DNA of 14,166 bases. Origin: Flavobacteriaceae bacterium. Lineage in GTDB: Bacteria > Bacteroidota > Bacteroidia > Flavobacteriales > Flavobacteriaceae. The position numbers and the translations under genes were made by a program. Under the pieces are notes generated by a model that saw only the letters and a program-made list of their open reading frames with translations, searched no databases and had not been told where the DNA came from. The stretch lies in NCBI GenBank assembly GCA_030829155.1, contig JAURBD010000036.1, positions 1 to 14,166 of the forward strand, read 5' to 3'. Below are positions 8,501 through 14,166 of the stretch, piece after piece. The number at the start of each line of letters is the position of its first letter. Positions within the stretch are counted from its first letter, which is position 1.

Positions 8501-8906
8501 TGGCCTGCGGATAGCTGACTATGAGTTTAGGTTTTTTTGAATTCCCTAGTTTGGTTAAAACCTCTGAACGAAGTAATACATTAGCATTGTCTGTGGTTTC
8601 TGTTTGATAAGGTTTTCGATAACTCGAAGGAAAAAAAAGGACGTTATCGTTTCCAAGAATTCGCTCAAAATCATTCAGTTGATAGGCAGCTTTTTCGCGG
8701 TCCTCAGATATGAAAAGCATTGTTTTTCCTATAACTTTAAAGTTATTTGCAAGCACAAAACTAATTCCAGAGCCAACGGTTCCTTTTAAAAATAAACAAG
8801 AGTCATCCTTTAAAAGTCGCTCTTCAAGCGTTTTTTGATTTTGGGTTTCCGAAAAAGAAGTGATCAAAGATTCGATCCGAATTATTTTTTGCAAATATAA
8901 GCTCAT
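5541..8906 (-). CDS. mfd: Transcription-repair coupling factor Mfd
   Basis: A 1121-residue superfamily 2 translocase. It recognises RNA polymerase stalled at DNA damage, removes it using ATP, and recruits UvrA for nucleotide excision repair. Domains in order: an N-terminal UvrB-like module whose Walker A has lost its lysine (GTVGSGIS), as is normal for Mfd; an RNA-polymerase-interacting CarD-like domain (about 437-500, VGDYVTHIDHGIGQFGG); two RecA-like motor domains with Walker A CGDVGFGKTE (about 590), DEEQ (about 690), TLTATPIPRTLQ, and motif VI QMRGRVGRS (about 865); then a C-terminal TRCF domain (about 960-1060) that masks the UvrA-binding surface in the resting protein. Length is normal and no key motor residue is missing. 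The start at ATG 8906 is plausible, with no long upstream extension. It is transcribed away from dnaE across a 175-base gap, and I see no exact TAnnTTTG box for it there. Confidence 0.97.
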   Translation of the reverse strand: MSLYLQKIIRIESLITSFSETQNQKTLEERLLKDDSCLFLKGTVGSGISFVLANNFKVIGKTMLFISEDREKAAYQLNDFERILGNDNVLFFPSSYRKPYQTETTDNANVLLRSEVLTKLGNSKKPKLIVSYPQAIFEKVVSQSTLKRNTLEVVTDSLLSIDFVNEVLFEYQFERVDFVTQPGEFSVRGGIIDVFSFSNQHPYRIEFYDDRVESLRSFDVATQLSISPLNKIQLLPNTSEGFTKAKRKNLIEVIAPRGLLITQNFDFIGSRIEHYFKDAVASFEKLETETQHLPPDVLFTSNEEFTQSATLLSLVSLSKTNALSKQEKIFFKQSPQPAFNRKFDRLINYLNDNHEKGYQNYICCASDQQAQRFKDIFEEGEEIVHYKTVVTPLFEGFEDVDAKVACFTDHQIFERYHKYQLKTTKAKKEALTLKELTHLKVGDYVTHIDHGIGQFGGLQKIDVEGNQQEAIKLVYADRDILYLSIHSLHKISKFNGKDGKVPKIYKLGSTAWKSLKQKTKTRVKQIAFNLIELYAKRRQKIGYACDPDSYLQHELEASFIFEDTPDQSTATADVKKDMESEQPMDRLVCGDVGFGKTEVAIRAAFKAVDNSKQVAVLVPTTILAFQHFKNFSKRLENLPVRVDYLSRFRSAKHKKQIIEDLKAGKIDILIGTHQLVGKSIEFKDLGLLVVDEEQKFGVAVKEKLRALKTNVDVLTLTATPIPRTLQFSLMAARDMSVIATPPPNRYPIESEVIRFNEEFIRDSVSYEIQRGGQVFFIHNRVENINEVAGMLQRLIPDARIRIGHGQMDGKKLEENLLQFMDGGYDILVATTIIENGLDVPNANTIFINSAQNFGLSDLHQMRGRVGRSNKKAFCYFITPPYSALSNDAQKRIQAIEQFAALGSGIQIAMKDLEIRGAGDLLGGEQSGFINDIGFETYQKILKEAIEELKENEFKSLYGKSEKEDPKTFVKEIQIDTDLELLFPDHYINSVSERLTLYNRLGTLKDETELETYQKEIEDRFGPLPNQAEALLDSVRLKWKAAHLGIERILLKKNQCIGYFIADQESTFYQSNRFNQILAWVQQNPNRVNMKEKQTKNGLRLRLASNKIGSVKQAIELLPDLE

Positions 8907-8967
8907 TTTTTTCTTTTGCTTGTTTCTTTGGTATTTATACCTCAGAATTATTATCCTTTTAATAATT

Positions 8968-8975
8968 TAAATTTG
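8968..8975 (+). promoter_or_regulatory. Candidate -7 box upstream of dnaE
   Basis: TAAATTTG matches TAnnTTTG exactly and points toward dnaE. It would give a leader of about 100 bases to the ATG at 9082. No TTG sits at the right distance upstream, and the surrounding sequence is very AT-rich, so a chance match is quite possible. Confidence 0.3.
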
Positions 8976-9081
8976 ACGATTTTCAAAAAAATAGAGTAGA
9001 ATTTTTACTTTACACAAATCAGTTAATAACTCCACATAAAACATGTTCAATCCTCCAATTGAATTTGTTATTTTCGTTTAT

Positions 9082-12000
9082 ATGTATATCATCTTCGATA
9101 CCGAAACGACTGGACTTCCAAAACGTTGGGATGCGCCTTTGTCTGATTCTGAAAATTGGCCACGTTGCATTCAGATTGCATGGCAACTTCACGATGAAAG
9201 AGGGGCGTTGGTTTCTCATGAAGATTATTTGATAACCCCCGATGGTTTTACCGTGCCTTTTGATGCGGAGCAGATTCATGGAATATCTACTGAATTGGCT
9301 CTCGATCAGGGTCGACCTTTAGAGGAGGTCTTAAATCTTTTTACCCAAGCCTTATCTGAGGCGGATTATGTTGGGGGCCATAATGTAAGTTTTGACCTCA
9401 ACATCATGGGAGCAGAATATTTGCGTATAGGAGATCACAACCCTTTAGAGGATGTTCAAATCATTGACACTTGTACCGAAGAAACGGCAAGCTTTTGTAA
9501 AATACCGGGAGGGCGAGGGGGTAAGTTTAAGCTTCCGACCCTTACCGAGTTGTATTTTCATCTGTTTGGAAAAGGTTTTGGTGAGGCTCATAATGCAACT
9601 GCTGACGTAGAGGCAACGACTCGTTGCTTTTTGGAATTACTCCGAACAGATCAATTACATCCCAAAGCTTTAGCAGGTAAAGGAGATCTTCTAAGAACGC
9701 TCCAAGAACAAGAAGATACCATTTCATTAATTGGACTAACCCACCAGAACTTAAAAGAAGCTTCAAAAAAAATAGCTCAAAACCAAGAACCAGAGTTTGC
9801 CAAACCGCCATCGGAAACGATTAGTCCCGAACTTGAGCAAGCCCCTTTTGTGCATTTACATAATCACTCACAATTTTCCGTACTTCAAGCAACTTCCAAA
9901 ATGAGTCAAATGGTTGGTATTGCTTCAAAACACCAAATGTCGGCCATAGCCCTTACAGATCATGCAAATCTTATGGGGGTATTTCACTTTATAAAAACAA
10001 TAAATAATCACAATAAAGAAGCTGATTCGGAAGCACAAATTAAACCCATTGTAGGATGTGAATTTTATGTTTGTGAGGATTATAAAGATAAAACTCGACG
10101 TGATGATGGGTATCAAATTGTATTCTTAGCAAAGAACAAAAAAGGATATCATAACTTAGCTAAAATGACATCAATAGCCTATGTTGAAGGCTTTTATTAT
10201 GTCCCAAGAATTGATCGTACGATTGTTGAACAATACAAAGAAGATCTCATTGTTTTGACAGGAAATCTCTATGGTGAAGTTCCTTCGAAAATTTTAAACA
10301 TTGGAAACCGTCAGGCAGAAGAAGCTTTGCAATGGTGGCACAAAATGTTTGGAGAAGATCTTTACATTGAGATCATGCGCCATGGTCAAGAAGATGAGAA
10401 ACGAGTAAATGAGGTTTTAATTTCTTTATCTCAACAGTATCAAATTCCTTTAATTGCATCCAACAACACCTATTATGCTGCTAAAGAAGAAGCGAATGCT
10501 CATGACATTCTACTCTGCTTAAAAGAAGGAGAAAAACAAGCAACACCCATAGGAAGAGGACGCGGCTTTCGTTATGGTTTCCCCAATCAAGAATACTACA
10601 TTAAATCCCCCGAAGAAATGAAACTTTTGTTTCAAGATTTGCCTGAGGCGATTTTGAATATCGAGGCATTGATTGATAAAATAGAGCCTTTTGAATTGGC
10701 ACGAGAAGTGTTGCTGCCAAAATTCGATATTCCAGAAGAATATTTAATTCAAGAAGATCCTGATGGTAAACTGGGGGAAAATAATTTTCTTCGTCATTTA
10801 ACTTATGAAGGTGCTAAAAAAAGATACGACATACTGACCGATGAAATTTCGGAACGAATTGATTTTGAATTGAGTGTCATAGCTAACACAGGCTATCCGG
10901 GATATTTTTTAATTGTTCAAGATTTGATTGCAGCTGCAAGAGACATGGGAGTTTCGGTTGGACCCGGTCGGGGTTCAGCGGCTGGATCCGTAGTTGCATA
11001 CTGTTTGTGGATTGTAAATTTGGATCCCATTCAATACAATCTTCTTTTTGAGCGTTTTCTTAATCCCGATCGGGTAAGTTTGCCGGATATTGATATTGAT
11101 TTTGATGATGAAGGCCGTGGAAAGGTAATGGATTATGTAATCGACAAATACGGTTCTAATCAGGTAGCACAAATCATAACCTACGGAACTATGGCTGCAA
11201 AATCCTCAATTCGTGATACTGCACGAGTATTGGATTTAGCATTGAATGAGGCTGATCGAATTTCAAAAATGTTACCAAACATTAAACTGTCAAAGATTTT
11301 TGGCCTTGAAGAAAAAGAGCTTCAAAAAAATTTGAGAGCCGATGAGTTCCAAAAAGTGAAAGAATTTTTATCCCTTTCAGAAGAAGCAAGTTTATCGGGA
11401 GAAACCATTCAACAAGCAAAGGTTTTGGAAGGTTCTTTACGAAATACAGGAATTCATGCTTGTGGGGTAATTATCACTCCAGATGATATTACCAATTTTG
11501 TTCCAGTTGCAACGGCGAAAGATTCTGATTTGTTTGTGACTCAATTTGATAATTCTGTAGTAGAAGATGCGGGCTTGTTGAAAATGGACTTTTTAGGATT
11601 GAAGACCTTGACCTTAATCAAAGACACCGTCAAATTAGTTAAATATAAACACAACATAGATTTAGATCCAGATACTTTTCCATTGGATGATGTCAAAACC
11701 TATGAACTCTTCCAAAGAGGAGAAACGGTTGGGATTTTTCAATATGAATCTGCTGGGATGCAAAAATATTTAAAGGATTTAAAACCCAATGTTTTTGCAG
11801 ATTTAATAGCAATGAACGCTTTGTATCGTCCGGGTCCTTTGGAGTATATTCCAAGTTTTGTTGCTCGTAAAAATGGAAAAGAAGAAATTTCCTACGATTT
11901 GGATGATATGGAGGAATATCTTCAAGAAACCTATGGGATTACCGTTTATCAAGAGCAGGTTATGTTGCTTTCTCAAAAACTTGCAGGTTTTACCAAAGGT

Positions 12001-13401
12001 GAAGCAGATGTTTTGCGTAAGGCAATGGGTAAAAAAATACATGCACTGCTGGCCAAGTTGAAACCCCAGTTCATTGAAGGAGGAACAGCCAATGGACATG
12101 CCCCAGAAAAATTAGAAAAAATATGGAAAGATTGGGAAGCGTTTGCGTCTTATGCTTTTAATAAATCGCATTCGACATGCTACGCTTGGATTGGGTATCA
12201 AACCGCTTATTTAAAAGCACATTATCCCGCTGAATACATGGCAGCGGTTTTATCGAATAACATGAACGACATCAAACAGGTAACCTTTTTTATGGAGGAG
12301 TGTCGCCGGATGGGACTCAATGTACTTGGACCTGATGTAAACGAATCCTTTTATAAGTTCACTGTAAATGATCAACAAGCTATTCGTTTTGGTATGGGAG
12401 CTATAAAAGGAGTCGGTAGGGGAGCCGTAGAGACCATTATTGAACATCGTGAGAAAAGCAGGTATACCTCTGTTTTTGATTTGACTAAAAGAATTGATTT
12501 ACGAGCTGCAAATAAAAAAGCACTTGAAAACTTGACTTTGGCTGGAGGTTTAGATTCTTTTGGAAACTGTCACCGTGCACAATATTTTAATCCTGATGGG
12601 GATGGAATAATTTTTTTGGAGAAAGCAATCCGATACGGAGCTAAATATCAAGAAAATTTAAATTCTTCTCAAACCAATTTATTTGGGGATGATAGTCAAG
12701 AACAAATCCAAGAAATTAAAATTCCCGAATGCGAATCATGGGGAACTTTGGAGTTATTGAAAAAAGAAAAAGCGGTTGTTGGGATTTATATATCTGCTCA
12801 TCCATTAGACGATTTCAAACGGGAGATGAAATATTTTTCTTCTGCAACCTTTGATGTTTTAAATGATCTGGATCCATTAATCAACAGAGATTTAAGTTTT
12901 GGCGGAATTATCAATGATGTAGAACATTTAGTTAGCAAAAATGGAAAGGGATGGGGTAAATTTTCTATTGAAGATTTTTCTGACCAGTATGAATTCAAAA
13001 TCTTTGGTGAAGATTATTTAAAGTTCAGACACTTCATACTGCCCAATAATTTTGTTCGTCTTCGGATTCGAGTAGCTGAAGGATGGAGGAATCGTGAGAC
13101 GGGACAGCTTGGACCTCCTAGAATTCAATTTAACAATTTTGAAATGCTTCAGGATACCCTAAAAACAAATGTTAAAAAAATCACTTTAATGTTTGAAGTA
13201 AAACAGCTTAATGAAGAAAAGGTAGGTGAACTCAAAAAGGTTTTTAGTTCTTTTAAAGGGGAAAAGGCACTGTATGTTGATGTTTTCGATACCGAAGAGA
13301 AAATTAAATTAACACTTCCCAGTAGAAAACAACGCCTTGATATCAATAATGAATTGCTGTCGGTTTTAGAGCAACAAAAGATTCCATATCAATTAAATTA
13401 A
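9082..13401 (+). CDS. dnaE: DNA polymerase III alpha subunit with fused N-terminal DEDDh proofreading exonuclease
   Basis: A 1439-residue replicative polymerase carrying its own 3'-5' exonuclease. Residues about 1-185 are DEDDh exonuclease: FDTETTG (D6, E8), VSFDLN (D105), HNATADVE (H170, D175). A PHP domain starts near 256 (HLHNHS) and appears to have lost several metal ligands. The C-family palm has VGPGRGSAAGS, the catalytic pair in LPDIDIDFD (about 669-671) and the third aspartate in KMDFLG (D836). Later come YRPGPLE, a helix-hairpin-helix region, QTNLF at 1197-1201 (a good clamp-binding motif) and a C-terminal OB-type region. Length fits the fused form rather than E. coli DnaE (1160). 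An in-frame ATG at 9043 would add MFNPPIEFVIFVY, which is not exonuclease-like; MYIIFDTETTGLP begins exactly at the first beta strand, so I chose 9082. Fusion predicts less dependence on a separate DnaQ. Confidence 0.97.
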   Translation: MYIIFDTETTGLPKRWDAPLSDSENWPRCIQIAWQLHDERGALVSHEDYLITPDGFTVPFDAEQIHGISTELALDQGRPLEEVLNLFTQALSEADYVGGHNVSFDLNIMGAEYLRIGDHNPLEDVQIIDTCTEETASFCKIPGGRGGKFKLPTLTELYFHLFGKGFGEAHNATADVEATTRCFLELLRTDQLHPKALAGKGDLLRTLQEQEDTISLIGLTHQNLKEASKKIAQNQEPEFAKPPSETISPELEQAPFVHLHNHSQFSVLQATSKMSQMVGIASKHQMSAIALTDHANLMGVFHFIKTINNHNKEADSEAQIKPIVGCEFYVCEDYKDKTRRDDGYQIVFLAKNKKGYHNLAKMTSIAYVEGFYYVPRIDRTIVEQYKEDLIVLTGNLYGEVPSKILNIGNRQAEEALQWWHKMFGEDLYIEIMRHGQEDEKRVNEVLISLSQQYQIPLIASNNTYYAAKEEANAHDILLCLKEGEKQATPIGRGRGFRYGFPNQEYYIKSPEEMKLLFQDLPEAILNIEALIDKIEPFELAREVLLPKFDIPEEYLIQEDPDGKLGENNFLRHLTYEGAKKRYDILTDEISERIDFELSVIANTGYPGYFLIVQDLIAAARDMGVSVGPGRGSAAGSVVAYCLWIVNLDPIQYNLLFERFLNPDRVSLPDIDIDFDDEGRGKVMDYVIDKYGSNQVAQIITYGTMAAKSSIRDTARVLDLALNEADRISKMLPNIKLSKIFGLEEKELQKNLRADEFQKVKEFLSLSEEASLSGETIQQAKVLEGSLRNTGIHACGVIITPDDITNFVPVATAKDSDLFVTQFDNSVVEDAGLLKMDFLGLKTLTLIKDTVKLVKYKHNIDLDPDTFPLDDVKTYELFQRGETVGIFQYESAGMQKYLKDLKPNVFADLIAMNALYRPGPLEYIPSFVARKNGKEEISYDLDDMEEYLQETYGITVYQEQVMLLSQKLAGFTKGEADVLRKAMGKKIHALLAKLKPQFIEGGTANGHAPEKLEKIWKDWEAFASYAFNKSHSTCYAWIGYQTAYLKAHYPAEYMAAVLSNNMNDIKQVTFFMEECRRMGLNVLGPDVNESFYKFTVNDQQAIRFGMGAIKGVGRGAVETIIEHREKSRYTSVFDLTKRIDLRAANKKALENLTLAGGLDSFGNCHRAQYFNPDGDGIIFLEKAIRYGAKYQENLNSSQTNLFGDDSQEQIQEIKIPECESWGTLELLKKEKAVVGIYISAHPLDDFKREMKYFSSATFDVLNDLDPLINRDLSFGGIINDVEHLVSKNGKGWGKFSIEDFSDQYEFKIFGEDYLKFRHFILPNNFVRLRIRVAEGWRNRETGQLGPPRIQFNNFEMLQDTLKTNVKKITLMFEVKQLNEEKVGELKKVFSSFKGEKALYVDVFDTEEKIKLTLPSRKQRLDINNELLSVLEQQKIPYQLN

Positions 13402-13463
13402 GATTAATAATTTAAGTATAAGAAAATCAGATGCTGAGACTATTTTATGCTTAAAAAAAAAGA

Positions 13464-13471
13464 TACATTTG
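13464..13471 (+). promoter_or_regulatory. Predicted -7 box of the trxA promoter
   Basis: TACATTTG matches the Bacteroidota -7 consensus TAnnTTTG exactly. It lies 19 bases before the trxA ATG and is followed by an A-rich leader (AAAAAAAATAATAATATT), a typical arrangement in this phylum, where A-rich leaders replace Shine-Dalgarno sites. The -33 element is not clear. It implies trxA can be expressed independently of dnaE. Confidence 0.6.
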
Positions 13472-13490
13472 TAAAAAAAATAATAATATT

Positions 13491-13808
13491 ATGGCTTTAG
13501 AAATAACAGATGCAAACTTCGACGAAATGGTCTTAAAATCTACTAAACCAGTACTGGTTGACTTTTGGGCAGCATGGTGTGGCCCTTGCCGCATGGTTGG
13601 TCCAATAATTGAAGAAATTAGTACTGATTTCGAAGGAAAGGCAGTTGTTGGAAAACTTGATGTTGATTCAAATCAAGAATTTGCTGCTAAATATGGAGTT
13701 CGAAATATCCCTACAGTTTTGGTGTTTAAAAATGGAGAAATTGTCGACCGTAAAGTGGGTGTTTCCCCAAAAGCAGCTTATGCTGAGGCACTTGATGCTT
13801 TGATTTAA
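13491..13808 (+). CDS. trxA: Thioredoxin
   Basis: A 105-residue classical thioredoxin, the usual length. It reduces protein disulfides in the cytosol, for example in ribonucleotide reductase, methionine sulfoxide reductase and peroxiredoxins, and is recharged by thioredoxin reductase. The redox site is WCGPC (C30 and C33) preceded by DFWA (D24 is the buried acid). The cis-proline loop is NIPT (P74) and the conserved KNGE turn follows. There is no signal peptide, so it should be cytoplasmic. It begins 89 bases after dnaE; own promoter box at 13464 and strong hairpin terminator at 13836 suggest a monocistronic unit. Confidence 0.96.
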   Translation: MALEITDANFDEMVLKSTKPVLVDFWAAWCGPCRMVGPIIEEISTDFEGKAVVGKLDVDSNQEFAAKYGVRNIPTVLVFKNGEIVDRKVGVSPKAAYAEALDALI

Positions 13809-13835
13809 ATCTTCTTTTTAAATTTGCCTTTTTTA

Positions 13836-13862
13836 GTGGATTTTTTTAGTGAAAAAATCCAC
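13836..13862 (+). terminator. Intrinsic terminator after trxA
   Basis: GTGGATTTTTT (13836-13846) and AAAAAATCCAC (13852-13862) form a perfect 11-pair stem with loop TAGTG, 27 bases after the trxA stop. The T-rich arm before the loop and the T-rich stretch further on (TTCAATTTTTT) fit an intrinsic terminator. The apex also contains TTAG (13846-13849), the motif seen in the hairpins downstream. Confidence 0.75.
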
Positions 13863-13881
13863 CTATTTATTCAATTTTTTC

Positions 13882-13898
13882 TACAGGCTTTGCCTGTA
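13882..13898. repeat. Hairpin 1
   Basis: TACAGGC (13882-13888) pairs with GCCTGTA (13892-13898) over a TTT loop. The stem is seven perfect pairs. Unlike most neighbours its apex lacks TTAG/CTAA. Confidence 0.75.
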
Positions 13899-13902
13899 AA
13901 GT

Positions 13903-13925
13903 TTTGGCCCCTTTTAGGGGTCAAA
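13903..13925. repeat. Hairpin 2
   Basis: TTTGGCCCCT (13903-13912) pairs with AGGGGTCAAA (13916-13925) over a TTT loop. There are ten pairs, one of them G-T (G-U in RNA), a mismatch that would be tolerated in RNA more easily than in DNA. The apex reads CTTTTAGG. Confidence 0.78.
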
Positions 13926-13946
13926 CTCGACAAGGGAAGCTCCTAA

Positions 13947-13976
13947 TTTGGGCCCCGACCTAAGTCGGGGCCCAAA
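13947..13976. repeat. Hairpin 3
   Basis: TTTGGGCCCCGAC (13947-13959) pairs perfectly with GTCGGGGCCCAAA (13964-13976) over loop CTAA: 13 pairs. It shares its last three bases with the next hairpin, so the two compete for them. Confidence 0.88.
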
Positions 13977-13998
13977 ATCGACTATTTTAGTCGATTTT
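13974..13998. repeat. Hairpin 4
   Basis: AAAATCGACTA (13974-13984) pairs perfectly with TAGTCGATTTT (13988-13998) over TTT: 11 pairs, apex TATTTTAGT. With the following T it resembles an intrinsic terminator for plus-strand transcripts, although the T tract is short and followed by GG. Confidence 0.85.
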
Positions 13999-14038
13999 TG
14001 GTTTGGGGCTTACGGTAACTAGTTTTATCGGGGCAGTG

Positions 14039-14109
14039 CCGGCCCCTGGGCCGCCTGGTTCGCAAAATCGCCTAAGGGCGATTTTGCTGGCGGCCCTGGT
14101 CGGGGCCGG
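14039..14109. repeat. Long nested three-tier stem-loop (hairpin 5)
   Basis: Three perfectly paired segments are stacked with small internal loops. The outer tier is CCGGCCCC (14039-14046) with GGGGCCGG (14102-14109). The middle tier is GGGCCGCC (14048-14055) with GGCGGCCC (14089-14096). The inner tier is GCAAAATCGCC (14062-14072) with GGCGATTTTGC (14077-14087), capped by TAAG. That is 27 pairs in 71 bases, with T against TGGTC and TGGTTC against T as internal loops. It is the largest fold in the window and looks more like a structured RNA or REP-type element than a terminator. Confidence 0.85.
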
Positions 14110-14111
14110 GG

Positions 14112-14125
14112 GCGCCTGTCGGCGC
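14112..14125. repeat. Hairpin 6 (short)
   Basis: GCGCC (14112-14116) pairs with GGCGC (14121-14125) over TGTC. Five GC-only pairs; in such GC-rich sequence chance is a reasonable explanation. Confidence 0.5.
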
Positions 14126-14131
14126 GCTTGA

Positions 14132-14158
14132 AGCTCAGCCTGAGCTAAAGCTCAGGCT
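14132..14158. repeat. Hairpin 7 with two mutually exclusive foldings
   Basis: AGCCTGAGC (14137-14145) pairs with GCTCAGGCT (14150-14158) over TAAA, nine pairs. Alternatively AGCTCA (14132-14137) pairs with TGAGCT (14141-14146) over GCC, six pairs. Both use 14141-14145, so only one can form at a time. Confidence 0.78.
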
Positions 14159-14166
14159 TCGCTGGG

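Larger units (their letters stand above)
13882..14166. repeat. GC-rich run of consecutive inverted repeats (non-coding, continues past window edge)
   Basis: This stretch has no supported reading frame on either strand: minus-strand frames entering from the right edge all close within about 30 bases. It is packed with at least seven stem-loops, several touching or overlapping. By hand count positions 14029-14166 are about 70% G+C, in sharp contrast to the AT-rich genes to the left. GGGGCC or its complement GGCCCC occurs five times (13906, 13951, 13967, 14041, 14102), TCGGGGC three times (13965, 14028, 14100) and AAGCTC three times (13937, 14131, 14149). Most hairpin apices contain TTAG or CTAA. 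A perfect palindrome AACTAGTT lies at 14017-14024. It could be a repeat family, a structured RNA, or a recombination or assembly-breaking element. I do not recognise it. Confidence 0.8.

Noticed and set aside
9043..9081. In-frame N-terminal extension of dnaE from the ATG at 9043
   Set aside because: The 13 added residues (MFNPPIEFVIFVY) do not fit the exonuclease fold, whose first strand starts at MYIIFDTETTG from 9082.
14048..14096. tRNA-like or attC-like element, prompted by GGTTCGC and paired arms
   Set aside because: There is no acceptor, D-arm or anticodon arrangement of tRNA size, and no integrase-type core sites of the GTTRRRY kind; the pairs form simple nested hairpins.
13882..14166. 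CRISPR array
   Set aside because: The palindromic units differ in sequence and there is no constant direct repeat with regular spacers, nor any cas gene in the window.

Overview
The window looks like chromosomal DNA of a low-GC member of Bacteroidota, most likely class Flavobacteriia. The evidence is AT-rich housekeeping genes, no clear Shine-Dalgarno sequences before starts, matches to the Bacteroidota -7 promoter box (TAnnTTTG) before trxA, metG and dnaE, and a replicative DnaE with a DEDDh exonuclease fused to its N-terminus. I see no phage genes, transposase, CRISPR array, tRNA or rRNA.

Layout, left to right. Positions 1-796 hold a YeeZ-type NAD(P)-binding protein on the minus strand, read from a TTG codon and cut by the left edge. 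It diverges from a two-CBS-domain protein (951-1415, plus). That gene meets head-on a minus-strand pair, methionyl-tRNA synthetase (metG) followed 6 bases later by a histone-deacetylase-fold hydrolase, also with a TTG start. Divergent from metG is a YraN-family nuclease gene that appears broken by a one-base frameshift (4442-4770). Next is a small protein with a C-terminal ACT-like domain (4890-5549), which overlaps tail-to-tail with mfd, the transcription-repair coupling factor (5541-8906, minus). A 175-base divergent gap separates mfd from dnaE (9082-13401, plus), and trxA (13491-13808, plus) follows with its own promoter and a strong hairpin terminator.

The genes serve core information processing and redox homeostasis: replication (DnaE), transcription-coupled repair (Mfd), translation (MetRS), thiol reduction (thioredoxin) and possibly DNA processing (YraN). 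They do not form one pathway. Packing is tight, with convergent stop codons overlapping at 1412-1415 and 5541-5549.

The part that ordinary annotation does not explain is the right end. From about 13882 to the edge at 14166 there is no open frame. The sequence is a run of consecutive inverted repeats, and the last 138 bases are about 70% G+C by hand count, in an otherwise AT-rich window. Stems differ from hairpin to hairpin, but most apices carry TTAG or its complement CTAA, and the hexamer GGGGCC/GGCCCC occurs five times. I treat this as a candidate undescribed repeat or structured-RNA family. Nothing in the window shows its function.
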